This document shows, in pieces, positions 11,243 through 24,600 of a stretch of 64,000 bases of DNA; positions within the stretch are counted from its first letter, which is position 1, and the number at the start of each line of letters is the position of its first letter. The DNA is taken from the NCBI RefSeq assembly GCF_014898815.1, contig NW_026515482.1:2418001-2482000 (forward strand). The letters are read 5' to 3'. The DNA is from Panonychus citri. Its lineage: Eukaryota; Arthropoda; Arachnida; Trombidiformes; Tetranychidae. Made by a program: the position numbers and the translations under genes. The notes under the pieces were generated by a model, which searched no databases, was not told the origin of the DNA, and saw only the letters and a list, made by a program, of their open reading frames with translations.

Positions 11243-13020
11243 AAAGGTTCATAAGGTTAGTGATTATGATTTATGCTGATTGTTGATTGTAACAAAAAAT
11301 TAATCAACTGTTAATTGTTGTGTATGTGTGAACTTGAAAGTTTCATGTTAATCAGTTTTAAATTGTTTCCTCAGACGGAAGTACAATTAACTTGTAAACT
11401 ATTACAATTGATGAAGGACAAGAAACAATTAACAATTACAATTAAGGTGAAGAGGAAGAGGAGACTTAATCATTTATGAATAATTTCAATTTAATTTATA
11501 ATCAACAATTAGTTAATCATGTTACTGTTGATTTCTTGTCAATTTATATTATTAAATTGTATCTGATTGTTAAATTGATTATTAATAAGATCCAAGGTTG
11601 AACGAATCGTAAAGTTAATCATAAATTGTTGATTCTTTAAATTATTATTATGATTAAATTTTTTCTTCTTTCAATTGTTTAAATTATTGAATGAAAATTA
11701 AGAAAAGTGATTAAAGAATAACCTTAATTAGTGGGAACAATATAGTAAATTATAATTGGTTAAATTCGTGATTTGAATTGATTGTTAATTGTTGTAAAAG
11801 TTTTTCCTCTCTTCCTTTTGTTAACAATCAAAATCTCATTGACAGTGAGTCTTTTTTTTTAATTGCTAATCAATAAAATCATTACTAGACAATTAAATTA
11901 TATAAATTGCTGATTAATTGTGATAATCTAATATCAATAACCTTTGCTGAATTAATTTTCCACTTTCAAACAATTAAGGTAGATCAAGTTAATTGTAACA
12001 AATATAAACTTCCGTGAAAATTGATAAACTTTCACTAATCATGATGATAACTAATTGTTACTTAATATAAACAATTAGGATTAAGAGATGATGATGATTA
12101 TTGATTCAGCTTAATAACAAGTTAAATTAACTTAAACAATTAAGTTAATTGGTGAAAAATGATACACTGGCAATAATTAAATGTAAACAAGGGCAAAGTT
12201 AATTAGGATAATGATTAAGATCACTAATATTGGTAATCAATTGTTAATTGGTAAAAGTTAATTTTTGATGAGCTAAAAATTGATCAACAGTTAATTGTAA
12301 TCATAGATACAGCTCTTAGTTATAAACAGTTAGTTTGAGTAAAATTGAGCAAAACAATCAAGTTGATTGTGACAATTAACTTTCACTTTTATGATGATGA
12401 GTCCAGAAGATGAGGAGATGATCAAGATTAGGATGAGGATAAATGGTGACAATTTGGACGATATCCAGATTCCCATGTTAAAGATCATTTGACTTTCTAA
12501 AAAAAGTTCATATTAAATTGTAGTTAAATTATTTGTAGGCCTGAGAAAGTGATTAAGATGATTAAGATGATTAGGATTAGGATTAGGATGAAGAGAGAGA
12601 GAGAGAGAGAGAAGGAGAAACTTTATCTTAGTATTATTTTCGTTGAAACTTTAAAAGTCCTAAAAGTTAAATTTGATTCTAATTCTGAGTTAACTACGAT
12701 CGAAAATTTTTTTCTTCAACAATTAACTTTAATTGTTGGATACAAATAGTTAATCATATTTGGTCAACATCTTAACCTTGTCACCGTTCAGTTAACCTTT
12801 TATTTTTTCATTTTAACTGATGGAGAGAAAAAAATCAATTACAACGCAACTTAATCAGGGTTGATGATTAGTTAATTGTTACCTGTTCAATTAGATTAAC
12901 TGTTAAATCAATTGCGATAATGATTAGGATTAAGATGATGGAAGATAAATCTTTCATCGGGAGAAATGAATTTTTCTTTCATTTAAAGGCGTGTTTACTT
13001 TTCTTTTTCAATTCTATTTC
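7538..13020. other. Gene-free AT-rich intergenic region
   Basis: No open frame with codon-like structure is found on either strand. A 65-codon frame at 8056-8253 and an 86-codon frame at 10672-10932 are explained by chance or ATC repeats. The sequence is saturated with a few related words (TTAATTGT, GTTGATTGT, TAAATTGT and complements). It holds a (TTG)n tract at 11211-11242 and a G-rich patch at 10303-10390. The first few hundred bases are presumably the cramped 3' untranslated region. Confidence 0.6.
11211..11242. repeat. (TTG)n microsatellite
   Basis: An uninterrupted run of about ten TTG units in non-coding DNA; a similar shorter run lies near 10278-10302. Confidence 0.9.
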
Positions 13021-13108
13021 TGAAAAAGATAACAATTGTCTCTCTCTCTCTCTCTTTATCTCTATCATCCTCATCATCACCAACATCACCCTCATCATCA
13101 TCATCACT

Positions 13109-13159
<51 letters not shown>

Positions 13160-13920
13160 AAATTCATCACAAAATGTTACCCTAAAAATGTCTTAATCTT
13201 TATCCATTTCCATCTCTCCCTCTTGGCCAGTTAACTGTTTATTTCCTCTCTCACACTCTCCTCTCTCCCTCGTCATCATCCCTCCTCCACACACCAGCTC
13301 ACTCGTCTTTTCTCTCTCTCTTTTTTCCTTTTTTTCTGCCAAACTCGTGTTCTAACCAGAAGCATTTTCCTCTTCACCATTACACGCGTTGTTCGCGTTA
13401 ACATCTCATTCTAATTTGGAATCTCAAGTCTTTCTTTCTCTTCCCTTGTTATTTAATCTTCTCTTTCTTTTCCAAATGTTTTGTCTCTCTCATTATCTTT
13501 GTCTTCCTCTTCCTATTGATTGACACACTCTCTCTCAAATATACAAATATACATATACAAAGACTCTCACTCTCTCCAAAGGTGATGAGAATTAATTCTA
13601 TTCTCAGTTGTATCTCTCATCTTATCCATTGATTTTCTTCATCATCTCTTTGGTTATTGTCAAAATTTCTGGGTTACCGGTTGTTCCTGGTATATGCGCC
13701 TACCAGAGTTTCATTCATCTTCTTCTTCTCTTTCTTTCTCTTCCTTTTTCTCTCTCTCTCTCTCACTCTCTTGGTTTTCTCTTCTTCTTCTTCTCTCTCT
13801 CTCCTCCTCCTCCTCCTTCTTCAACCTTTATGTGCATTTGTTTACATTTCTCTCATTTTTAGCTTGGAAGATCAAAGAGAGAGGTTAAGGTTTCTCTCTC
13901 TTTCTATTTTGTAAATTCTA
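13021..13920 (+). promoter_or_regulatory. CT-rich region upstream of the 14211 exon (putative promoter/5' UTR)
   Basis: For about 900 bases the plus strand is strongly pyrimidine-rich, with several (CT)n runs (13041-13056, 13111-13150, 13750-13775, 13792-13803) and CTTCTTC stretches. It ends roughly 300 bases before the ATG at 14211. The complementary GAGA repeats resemble GAGA-factor-type promoter sequence of arthropods. The promoter role is inferred from position and from similar tracts lying upstream of other genes in this window. Confidence 0.45.
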
Positions 13921-14210
13921 ATTTAAATCATCATCATCATCATCTACCTGTGTCTTAATCTCTTTCTGATAATCAATCCAGTTAATTTCCTTTCTTAATC
14001 CATGTGTCCATCAACATATCCACCCACATAATCAACATTATCATCATTTTAATACAATTTACCTTTAGCATTTTATTATCATTCTTAATTTTAACCAACT
14101 TGATCATCTTAACATAGATTATAAATATCACCTTGACAGTGATATTTTCTTGTAAATGATAGTTTTATTGTCATTATAATCATCAAATTGTTGCCTGTCA
14201 GTTAATTACC

Positions 14211-15222
14211 ATGGAAACATTGCTAATTAACTATGAAAATGCCATTTCTCCAACTAATAAATGTTCATCATCATCTTCATCATCAGTATCAACCTTGATT
14301 CCTGAGCCATTAATTGGTGTTGGCTCTTCAACCAGTGTAAATCTGGTCTCTGGTTCAACCACAACAATCAACACCAACAACAACAACAATCAAAATCAAA
14401 ATAAATACAATCTAACCAATGATAATCAATCAAATGAAAAGGTAACATCATTAAGCTCAAATTGTATCAATTCAAATTCAAATGGTTACAATTTACTTAA
14501 GAAAAGTGTCTCATTAACATTAAATTCAAGTGAACATGATGATAATCAACAAAGTGCCATTATTACAAGTGAATCATCATCATCATCATCAACAACATCA
14601 ATTAAAAGTTTCATCAACAACAACAACAATTTAACCCGAAACACTAACAATGGATTAAGTAGTTATCGGGGTTGTTACAGTGCTACAAATACACCAATTA
14701 AATCAATAAATTGTGGACAATTATTCAACGATTATCCCAGTGATCTATTATCATCTTGTCCATCAGTAAGGTTGTCATCACCATCATCATCTCCACCTCC
14801 ACCACCACCACCAAGATCAACAAAAGAAAAACAAATCACTGAGATTAACGATTATACACCAACCATGGTTTCTGAACATTTATCAATAGTTTCACCTTCA
14901 TCTTGCTATCAAAGTGACCATGATGTTGACAGTGGACCCAAAAGTTTACCTGCTTATCCATCAACCTTATTGTCACCAACAAATTCAACATCATCTTCAT
15001 CTTCATCTAATATGATGACCAAATGGGATAGAGAATCACTTTATTCTGGATCAGGATCAATTGATGATGGATTATTAACCCAAAATGGTTCAATTGTTTG
15101 GGATAGAGAATCAGATTGGATTTTATTATTCGATGAGATGTTGAAATTAAAAGGAACCAATAGACAAGGATCAGAAGATTGTATCTGTCGGCGAAAATAT
15201 TCCGATTCTCTCAGAATGAAAG
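14211..15222 (+). CDS. Ser/Asn-rich coding exon, putative first exon of the TOG-cassette gene
   Basis: The exon starts at an ATG in good context (TTACCATGG) and stays open for 337 codons plus one base. It ends at a strong donor, AAAG|GTAAGA, in phase 1; reading through would meet TGA 11 bases on. The protein is Ser-, Thr- and Asn-rich with a short Pro run, then a more ordinary end containing two WDRES motifs and SDWILLFDEMLKL. No known domain is recognised. The phase-1 donor fits the phase-1 acceptors at 36654 and 42635, both of which begin CLASP TOG cassettes, and no other convincing downstream plus-strand exon was found. Joining them would need a 21.4-kb intron with the glutathione peroxidase gene inside. 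That link is inference; a separate gene with an unseen partner exon is possible. Confidence 0.6.
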
Positions 15223-15595
15223 GTAAGAACTGACCACTTATTCTTGACCATTCATTCATTTATTTTGACAATCACAAGCAAAGAATAAGAAAGATTAAGT
15301 TAATGGTCAATCAATTGATTATTATCTTGACCTTAACTCTGTTAATTCTGTTGTTGATTTGCTTTTGTCCGAGAGTAACAATCACTTGACCATTACCTTG
15401 ATAACTTGTTTTCTGTAATTTTCATCATGATTGTTGAATTTTTTTTTTCTCTATTTATTTCACAACAATTAAGTTTTTCTTTTGGGTTAATTGTTTGTGT
15501 TTTTTTCCCTGTGAGACTAATTAATTGTTTACCTATTTTTTTCTTTACATTTTTCCATGAAAAAGTTCATTGAAAATGTTAATTCAACTTAACAA

Positions 15596-15633
<38 letters not shown>

Positions 15634-18600
15634 CTAATCAACTGAGATTTACAACCGATTTCAACTGTTTCAATGTGAATTAGTGAGTGTGTGTGTGTGT
15701 GTGTTTTAATTACAATTATCATTCACAGATTGTAATGATTAAGCAACACTTTATTGTAATGAAAGTATTCAATCGTTAATTAATCATCATCAGCACAATT
15801 TGTGTGATACTTTTATTAGATGAGCTTTTTTTTGTTGATTTTATTATTTGCTTACTGATTTTTATAACCTAAGATTAACTTGAAAAGTCAATTGCATTAC
15901 AATTAAGGTAAAATAATGATGATGATAGTTGATAATTGACAACAATTAACCGTTGGAATAGATTTAACAAAACCAGATCAACTAATCAGTGTAACTAAAC
16001 AGCGGGAAAATTAATAGTCAACATCATTAAATTACCGCTGAAAATTGTGACTGTCGCACCAAAGGATCACGATTAACTTTAATCTAGATTCTTAATTATC
16101 AAAACAATAACAGTAACGATGATGATGATGAAGGATCCTTAATGATGATGATGATGATTGTCATATCATTATAATAATAATAATCATCATCATAATCTGT
16201 TCAGTCCAATGAATCAAAGTCTCAGTTGATTGTTGATAGACAAGAAAAATCTTTATTCAAATATACACTTTTAAAACTAATCATGATTAAAGATTCAGTG
16301 TTCATATTGATTATTATTCAGACATGATGATGATGATGATGGTGATGAAAACTACTCATGAATGATGATAATGATGATAAACGGAAGAGAGTGAAATGTT
16401 GTCATATTATGAATATAAAATATATCAAAAAGTTTGATTACTTTTGTTTACCATCAAATTTATCAATGAAAATACACACAAATGGGAATCATTTGAACAT
16501 CATCATCATTATGATTAACTGATTGTTGTTATTTTTGCTTGATTATGATAGATGTATATTGTTGTTTAGGTATATAGATGATTTAACCATGCGGAACTGG
16601 TTACTCCATTTTTTTTTGTTTGTATCATCATCATTATGATTATCATTATTACCTGTAATCAAAAAAATATAAACAATATAATTTTTGACAATCATTTGAT
16701 TCTGAAAAATTAAAGGTAAAAATAACATTTTTTTCACCAATGTTGTTTTCTTGATTCATTCATATCTCTCAATCAGATTGTTAATTAACTTGTTGTTATT
16801 ATTATTGATGATGATGATGATGATGATTTCTCATCAATAATCATCGTTATCAATTTTGTGTACTAATAATAGTAAACCAAGTGAATGAAATGAAAACACC
16901 CGTTGATTGTGTTGGTCAATAGTCTCTATTAATCAGTAAATTGTGGTTGATTTAATGGCAAGTTAACAAGGGAAAATATATTTGGAGCGAGAAAAAGATG
17001 ATCAAGATGATGGAGATGAGGATGAGGATGATAAGGATGATGGACTCTTCTCTCTCTCTCTCTCTCCATCATCTCACCTTTGGATGATTTTACTTGTATT
17101 TGAAACATTTAGAAACAAAAGAAACGGTTTGATTGTTACAAGATAATCAATCTAATTGTTGATAATATTCATCAAACAACTAACTTATTGACCTACCATG
17201 TTAACCTAAATTGTATGATGATAATATTACAATCAATTACTAAGTAATTATCTTATCCTATTATCTAATTATGTTATCACATAGTCTTACTATTAATAAA
17301 TTGTCAAGTAATTATAGTTAATTGTGAGTGGGTTTACCTTGATTTTTGCTTCACAACGAATCAGTTTTTCCAATAACATTTTTCATTTATTCATTTCTCC
17401 TTCTGTTAATTGTTATACTAATCAACTAATCAACTAATCAATTGTTTTCCTCGTTAATTATGCAGTTTTAATTTAGCAATATAATTAAATCAGTTAATAT
17501 CATAATCCAAGAAAATTAAAACTGGATAAACTTTAACCTGATTTTTTTTTTGATTGAATCAGATTTTTTTTTCTGGTTCCTTTGATTGTTGTTGATTGTT
17601 AACACGATTAACTGTTGACAATAATTTTAAAATGTAAGTTATGATTAACTAACTACAATTATAATCATGTTAATCATAACTGTTACTTTTTTCACTTCCC
17701 TATTATTCAATCAAAATAATCACAATCAACTTTCAACAAGTTATTTAGTTAATTGTTGGTTGAAACTAAATTAGTGACTAATTTTTTTTTCATTCATCTC
17801 AACAATTTAGTTACCATTATTGTTTTATTACTTGTAGATGATTACATTTAATTCATTTGATTGTCAACAATTTAAATTGTTGGGCGTTTGATTAGTTATA
17901 TAAATTATATTGTTCCTTAAATGTTGGATTAACACTTAATCATAATGATTTAAACTGCACCTAAGTTATAATTTTTACTAACTATTAATACAATTAGAGT
18001 TAATTTAATTGTAACAATTTGTTACTGATTTAGTGTCAAAGTTAATTGTTACTTTAATTTTGAGCCCCTTTCACTTTAATAGCAATACAATTGATTGTTA
18101 TTGATTATATTTGTAGTTAGAGATTTAATTTCATTGATGATCAGACTGATTATGATCTTGATAATCATAATTGTGGTGATTTAGTAATTGTAATTAGCAA
18201 TTTAAATCATTTTCTGTTTCCTTGATTCTTGTAGATATTTATTCATCATTTAACTAATCATCAGTTAATTGTTGTGATTCTTGTTGTTGTTGATTCAAAT
18301 TGTGATTAACATTGAATTTGATTATGATTATTTCATGAGTATTATGTTAATTGTTGAAAGCTCATTTTTAATTCACTCTTAATTGTGATTGAACTTATTT
18401 CGTTGACAAGGTTACCTAATTTACTTGATGATTGCAAACTAAATTTTTTTTTGTATTTTCTCATGTTGATTGTTGATTAGTGATTCAAGCAATTAACTAA
18501 ACTTTTAAAATGATAACCTTGATATAATTGCTTAACATGATTTAAATCAGCAACAATTTACAAATTGTTACTCCATGTTGAGAGTTAAATTGTAAAAAAA

Positions 18601-21600
18601 AAATCTATCCCATGTTAATATACATAAATGATTTTGATTAACAATCAATTGATCATTTGATTAATCGTGACTAATTTACATGATTAAGATGATCTTTATC
18701 AACCTACACTTAATATTAATCTACAATTACAATTAATGTGATTAAGGAAACATTATTGACAGTGATTAAGATGAACAATTAAGATTATAAATTGATCTAA
18801 TTTTCATATAAATTTTTTGATTACATGAAGATGATTAAGTTAATTAGGTTTTTACCCTTTCCAATGTGTGGGTATCAATATAATCATTAGTGATTCTTTT
18901 GATACAATTTACTTTTAATCTTGGTGTTAATTTTTTCATTTATCTGACAATTAAAATTAATTCATTTCATGTCTACTAATTGTGATGTTATAGACGATGA
19001 TTAGTTGACAATTAAACTTTCAATTTAATTGTTTGTCTGTATAAGTCAAACTTTCAATCGTCGAGAAGCAAAAAACTTTTGATTTAAATGACAACAATTA
19101 ACTTTACTTTCTTTTCATTGTAAACAATTAGTATTGACATTTAACTAACAGGACTATAAAGGAGATATATATTTTTATAATTACAATTAACTTCCTACAA
19201 TTAACAATCAATTAACTACTAAATTGAACAGTTTTAAGATTACAATTTTGAAATTGTTAACTGAAAAAAACTTTTTCAAGGTTTTCCCTTGAAAACTTAA
19301 TCACAACAATCAATTTGTTAATTGTTGATCGTCTAGTGATAAACTTTGATCCAGTTAATTGTGATAAATTGTTTTCCAACTATAAATAACCTGAAAATCA
19401 TCAATAATTTAGTAATAATAATCATATTGATCATGATTGGGGGAACAACAATTAACTAATTGTTAAAGGATTTATATTTTTATGTTGATCAAGATAACAA
19501 ATATTAATATCTTTGGGATAGAGATGAGAAATTGATTGTAGTGATTAAAATAAATTGTTACCATTATCTCACTAATTGTTACTTATTGTCTTTAAATACA
19601 ATTTAGCTAAATTGTTATTACTTTGATATTAACAATCAAAAATTGATTGTCTATTATTAGTAACATTTAACCTTTAAGTTATTATCACCATCACAATGAT
19701 AATGATTTAAATTGAGGTTCAATCAAGTGATTAAAATTGAATCTAAATTGTTGTACCTCTGATTTTATTGTTAACTTGAGTGTTGATTAAATTGTCCAAT
19801 AGATTAACGTATTGATTTAGTTAATCCTTTGTCAATGGAAGCAAAAAAAAAATCATCAATCACAACCTGAAAATCATATGAATGATAATCAGTTGATTGT
19901 TAACAATTTAATTCATAGAAACCACAATCGAGTTGATTCTGTGACTATTAGTGATGAGTTAAATTGTTATACTCTAAATTTAGCAAATCAAATCAATAAA
20001 TTGTTACCTTGAAAGTGATTTACGAGATGAACAATTAAGGAATCTGAATGATGAAACCAAATCTTATTCCTTGATTGTTGTTAGTCACGTAATCTTATTG
20101 TTCATGTTCAGATTGTTAATCAGAATCAATTTCACAATCAAGTTAAATAGTCTAGACGATCCAGAGATATTTAATCAATATGTTAATCATTTGAAGTAAA
20201 ACAAATCAAATCAATTTCACATTTAATTACAACAATTAAAAAGTAAACACTCATCACCAGCATAATTAAGTTGATTGATTAGCCAACAGCACATTCAAGT
20301 TGACCATCAACTATTAACATGACAATTTACCGTTACTTTTGTTAATTGCAGTTAAAAAAAGGGTTACAATTAATGTAAATATATTTTTTAATGACTATGA
20401 CTACAACAATTAAGTTAATTATTCAGTTTAATGGTTAGGAAACCTCATATTCATTGAATGTGTCAACATGGGTCAATGAATGTTATTTAAAAGGTAATCA
20501 AAGTTAATTTTAATTGTCACTTGACGACCTGAACAATTAAGAGGATAAAAACATCACCAACAACAATTAACCTTCCCCATAGGATAAAAAAACTAATTGT
20601 CCATAAAAACCAATGCAAAAATAGCACAAAACAATCAACAATCATCTTAATTGTTACGTTTTTCTGTTGCCAATGATGATTTGATGATTAAATTTATTTC
20701 GCATTTATATTAAACTAAATTGGCAAACAATATAAATGATCAGTTGATTGTAAATGTTAAATTACTATATGATGATCAACGTTAATCCAGTTGTCCATTA
20801 AATTGTAGCACATCAATCAAGCTTTGGGAAAATGATGAGGATGCTATTGATACTATTAATTAAGGATAATTATGTTGATTTATATTGATGAAAACAAAAG
20901 GATGATTGATCAATAATATTTGAATATAATTTTATTGCTTTTCTGCTTCCTTATCATCATCATTATCTTCATTCATCCATCACCTTTTCGTCCTCCTCAT
21001 CATCATCATCATCATCATCATGTCTCTTTCCTCCCTCTTTTTAACTGTCAATATATTTATAACATTCAAATTCTGCTCTCTCTTTGTTTCTCAACTGAAC
21101 TTCAATCTTTGAAAACCGGAAGAGGAAATGATGAGAGAGATGAACTCAGAGTTATTATTGTTTTCATTGTCATTTATTAGCTTAATCATTACAATAAGTA
21201 TAATCATCAATCTCAATTATCATTAATTATCAAACTGCTTGGTTTTTACCTCCTCCAATGATCAGACTTTTATTGATTTAATCAATTAATATGGTTGGTC
21301 AATTGTTTCCTAGATGATTTATTAATTGTTCAACGTTTTTGAGAGTCTCCATTGTTTTGATTGATGTTTAATTGTTACTATTAATATTTTCTCAATCAAT
21401 GAAGTTTTTTTTTCACTTTTGTTTAATTTTTTGTTTTCTCATAACAATTAGTTGATTGTTGTAGTCACTCCCTTACCCCTGGTGGGTTTTTTCATTGTAA
21501 ATTTTAGACAACAATTAGTTTAATTGTTGTTGTAGTTGATTGTTGATTTGGTTATTTACTTTTGATAATTAATGAATAGAGGGGATAAGGAACCGTTAAC

Positions 21601-24600
21601 TATATGGTTATTAAACTGTATCAATAGTTAATTATTTGGTCAACAATTAACTGAATAGGTAAAGGGAGAAACCCATCCTGAGATATCTGAGGACAATTAA
21701 GTTAATTGTCAAGTTTTTAATTGTTAAACTTTGTATTTTTCACAGGTAAAAATGATAACAGGAAAAAAAGTTTCGGTTAAATTGTGATTAAAAATATTTA
21801 TTTGATTTACTAATTGTTTTATTATAGTAATTGCAATTACTATGGTTAATTTTTATTTAATTTAGTTCACATTTTTTTAATTAATATTAATTGAAAGACA
21901 ATTATCAGTAACCTGATTTAGTTTTTCAACTAATTGTTACCCTTGATTTAGTCTTGTCTCTTGCTTAATAGTTAATTGTTACTATTAATTGTCCTGGTTA
22001 CATTGATTTTCCAAGTTTTGATTAATTAATCAACAATTAATCAACTGTCAGAGTGATGGAAACTTTTAATTTGATTTATAATAATCAATAACAATCAGTG
22101 TTAATTTGATGAGGTTTTTGATTGCTCATATTTTGTTAATTAACTTGAATAAAAAGCAAATATGATTTGATGATTAATTAACAATTTCTAGCAATCAGTT
22201 TGGATTATCACAATTTATGATTTAACCTTAATTTCCAGGTCACCATCTTAATCACAATCAATAATCCCAGGTGATTATGTTAATTAATTGATTTGATTTC
22301 CTTATTTGCTGATCAGCTATTGAATTGAATCAATATTTACAAATTAAATTAACCAACAATTGAAAGTGATTGTTGTTGGTTAAATATTTATAAGCAATTT
22401 GATTGTTTACACAATTAACCTGAAACGATGTGTTAATAAAATTTAATTAACTTGCGGATTTAAAGTTAAATCATGATGATATTGATTATCAATGATTATC
22501 TAAATTGTTGATCATCAATACAATCAGGAAGAAACGTGATTAGTAATTGTAATCATAATAACAGAAAATTTTGATGTTTAGTAAATTGTTGGAAACAAAC
22601 AAATATGATTTCTCACGAATCTTAATCAACAATTAACTTTTGACAATCTAACATGAGATGTGATTTACTAATTGTAAAGGAGAAAAATATCAAATCATCT
22701 CTGATCATGATTAACTTTTAATCATAATGATTAAATTATTCATAATCATGACGAGGTAACAATTAGATTGACAGAGTTTATTAGAGTGAAAGTTTTTCTC
22801 AGATACAACAATCAAATTGGAGCCAATTATTGTAATCAAATCTAATTACAATTTGATTATAAACTGTGTGATGATGACAATTTAGTATAATCATCAACTT
22901 TTACTTTTAATCCAGTTTGTGATCAACTTTAATTGTGATCAATACTTTCACTTTAACAATCAAAATAACGGTAAAAATGTTTCCGTTAAATTTAATTTCA
23001 TATTAATCCAGTTTAAATGAGACACAATCAATGGTAATCAAAAGGTTCATTGTATATATTGAAAACTTTAATCAACAATTAACTAATCACCTTAAGCTTT
23101 GATTTAATAATATGTAATAAATTACAACAATTTAAGGAGTGATTAGTGTAAATATGATAATCTATTAACTGATAGTTGATTCTGTTAATTTAAATTGTGA
23201 TCAACCCTTGATTGTTTCACAAAAGTAAAATTTAATTTAAGGTGTGCCAATTGTTGGAAACCATATTATTATTAACCATATAAATGATTATAATCAACTT
23301 TAATCATGATAATCAGTACCAACAATTTAAAATCAACAATCATTAACATTGTTGTTGTAACATAAATTTCACCATTGATCAAGTAACTAAATTAAAAACA
23401 TCATTAGTAAATTGTTAAGGGTTTGATTAGATGTTCATCTTAAATAATTTAATTCTGTTGGGAGATTAACTTGATTGTTTAATGAGATTTACAATTTAAT
23501 TTTGTTAATTACAATTAAACTGCGTGTTGATGTTATCAATTAAAGGTAAAAATTAAGTTCGGGCTACCAGCTAATCAGAACAATTAACTTTTGTTTCAAG
23601 TTAATTGTCGTTGATTAAATTTATTGACAATCCTTTTTTTCCCAGTAAATTGTTTAACTGTTCACTTTGGTAATCAATTTAATTGCGATACCCACAGTTA
23701 ATTGTTTCAATTTGATTGTTGTTGACATTTATTAGCCTTGATTTTTTTGTTATTAGAAAAAATTTTTTTTCCATCCAGACTAAATTAACTAATTGCTCCA
23801 ACAATCAGACCAATCTTAACGTTCGTTAATAGACAATTAATCAAATGAATTAAGTTTTAATTGTTAGCTTCTGATTTCTGATGGCCAATTTTTTGTTAAT
23901 CACAATTAAATAAATCAACAGAATTGAGAAAAAAAAAGTTATTTAAAGTTAATCATGATCCAAACCTACACAATAATCAATGATGATTAAAAAAATTTCA
24001 CATCTAATTTAATGATAATCAGACCAAGAAACATTAAGGGCAAGCTTGTTAAAGTTAATTGTCATTTGATTATTAAAAGTAACCATCAAAAAATAATCAA
24101 CAAACACAATTAACATTATCATGATCCAACGCGATTTTGATTGTTGATCATTTAAATTATAGACAAGGATAAAAATAAATTGTTAACAATCAAGACAATC
24201 TTGTCGTTGAAAAAAAATATTTAATTTTCAGCCTATTAATATGGACACACCTTGATTAATATTAACCTAGTATCAATAATTAAGGTCAGAAACAATTAAT
24301 GTTAAGGTCACCTGATTGTCCACCTAACAATTAACGAGATCGATGCAAATTTTAGCATCGAAACAATTTAAATATTATTAACAATTAGGGCTATTGGTTG
24401 ATTAAACTTTTCTGTGATTTAAGAAAATGATTATATGGTTTCTGATATTAGGGCAACAGTTTGATCACCTTTAGGGTTAATTGTTAAGATTAATTGTTTC
24501 ATTGAGAGTTAAATTATTAACCAGTCAACTTGATTTCTTTGCTTCTCATTAATTAAACATATCAAACAATTAAGTTTATCTAAATTGTTGGTGTGATTTT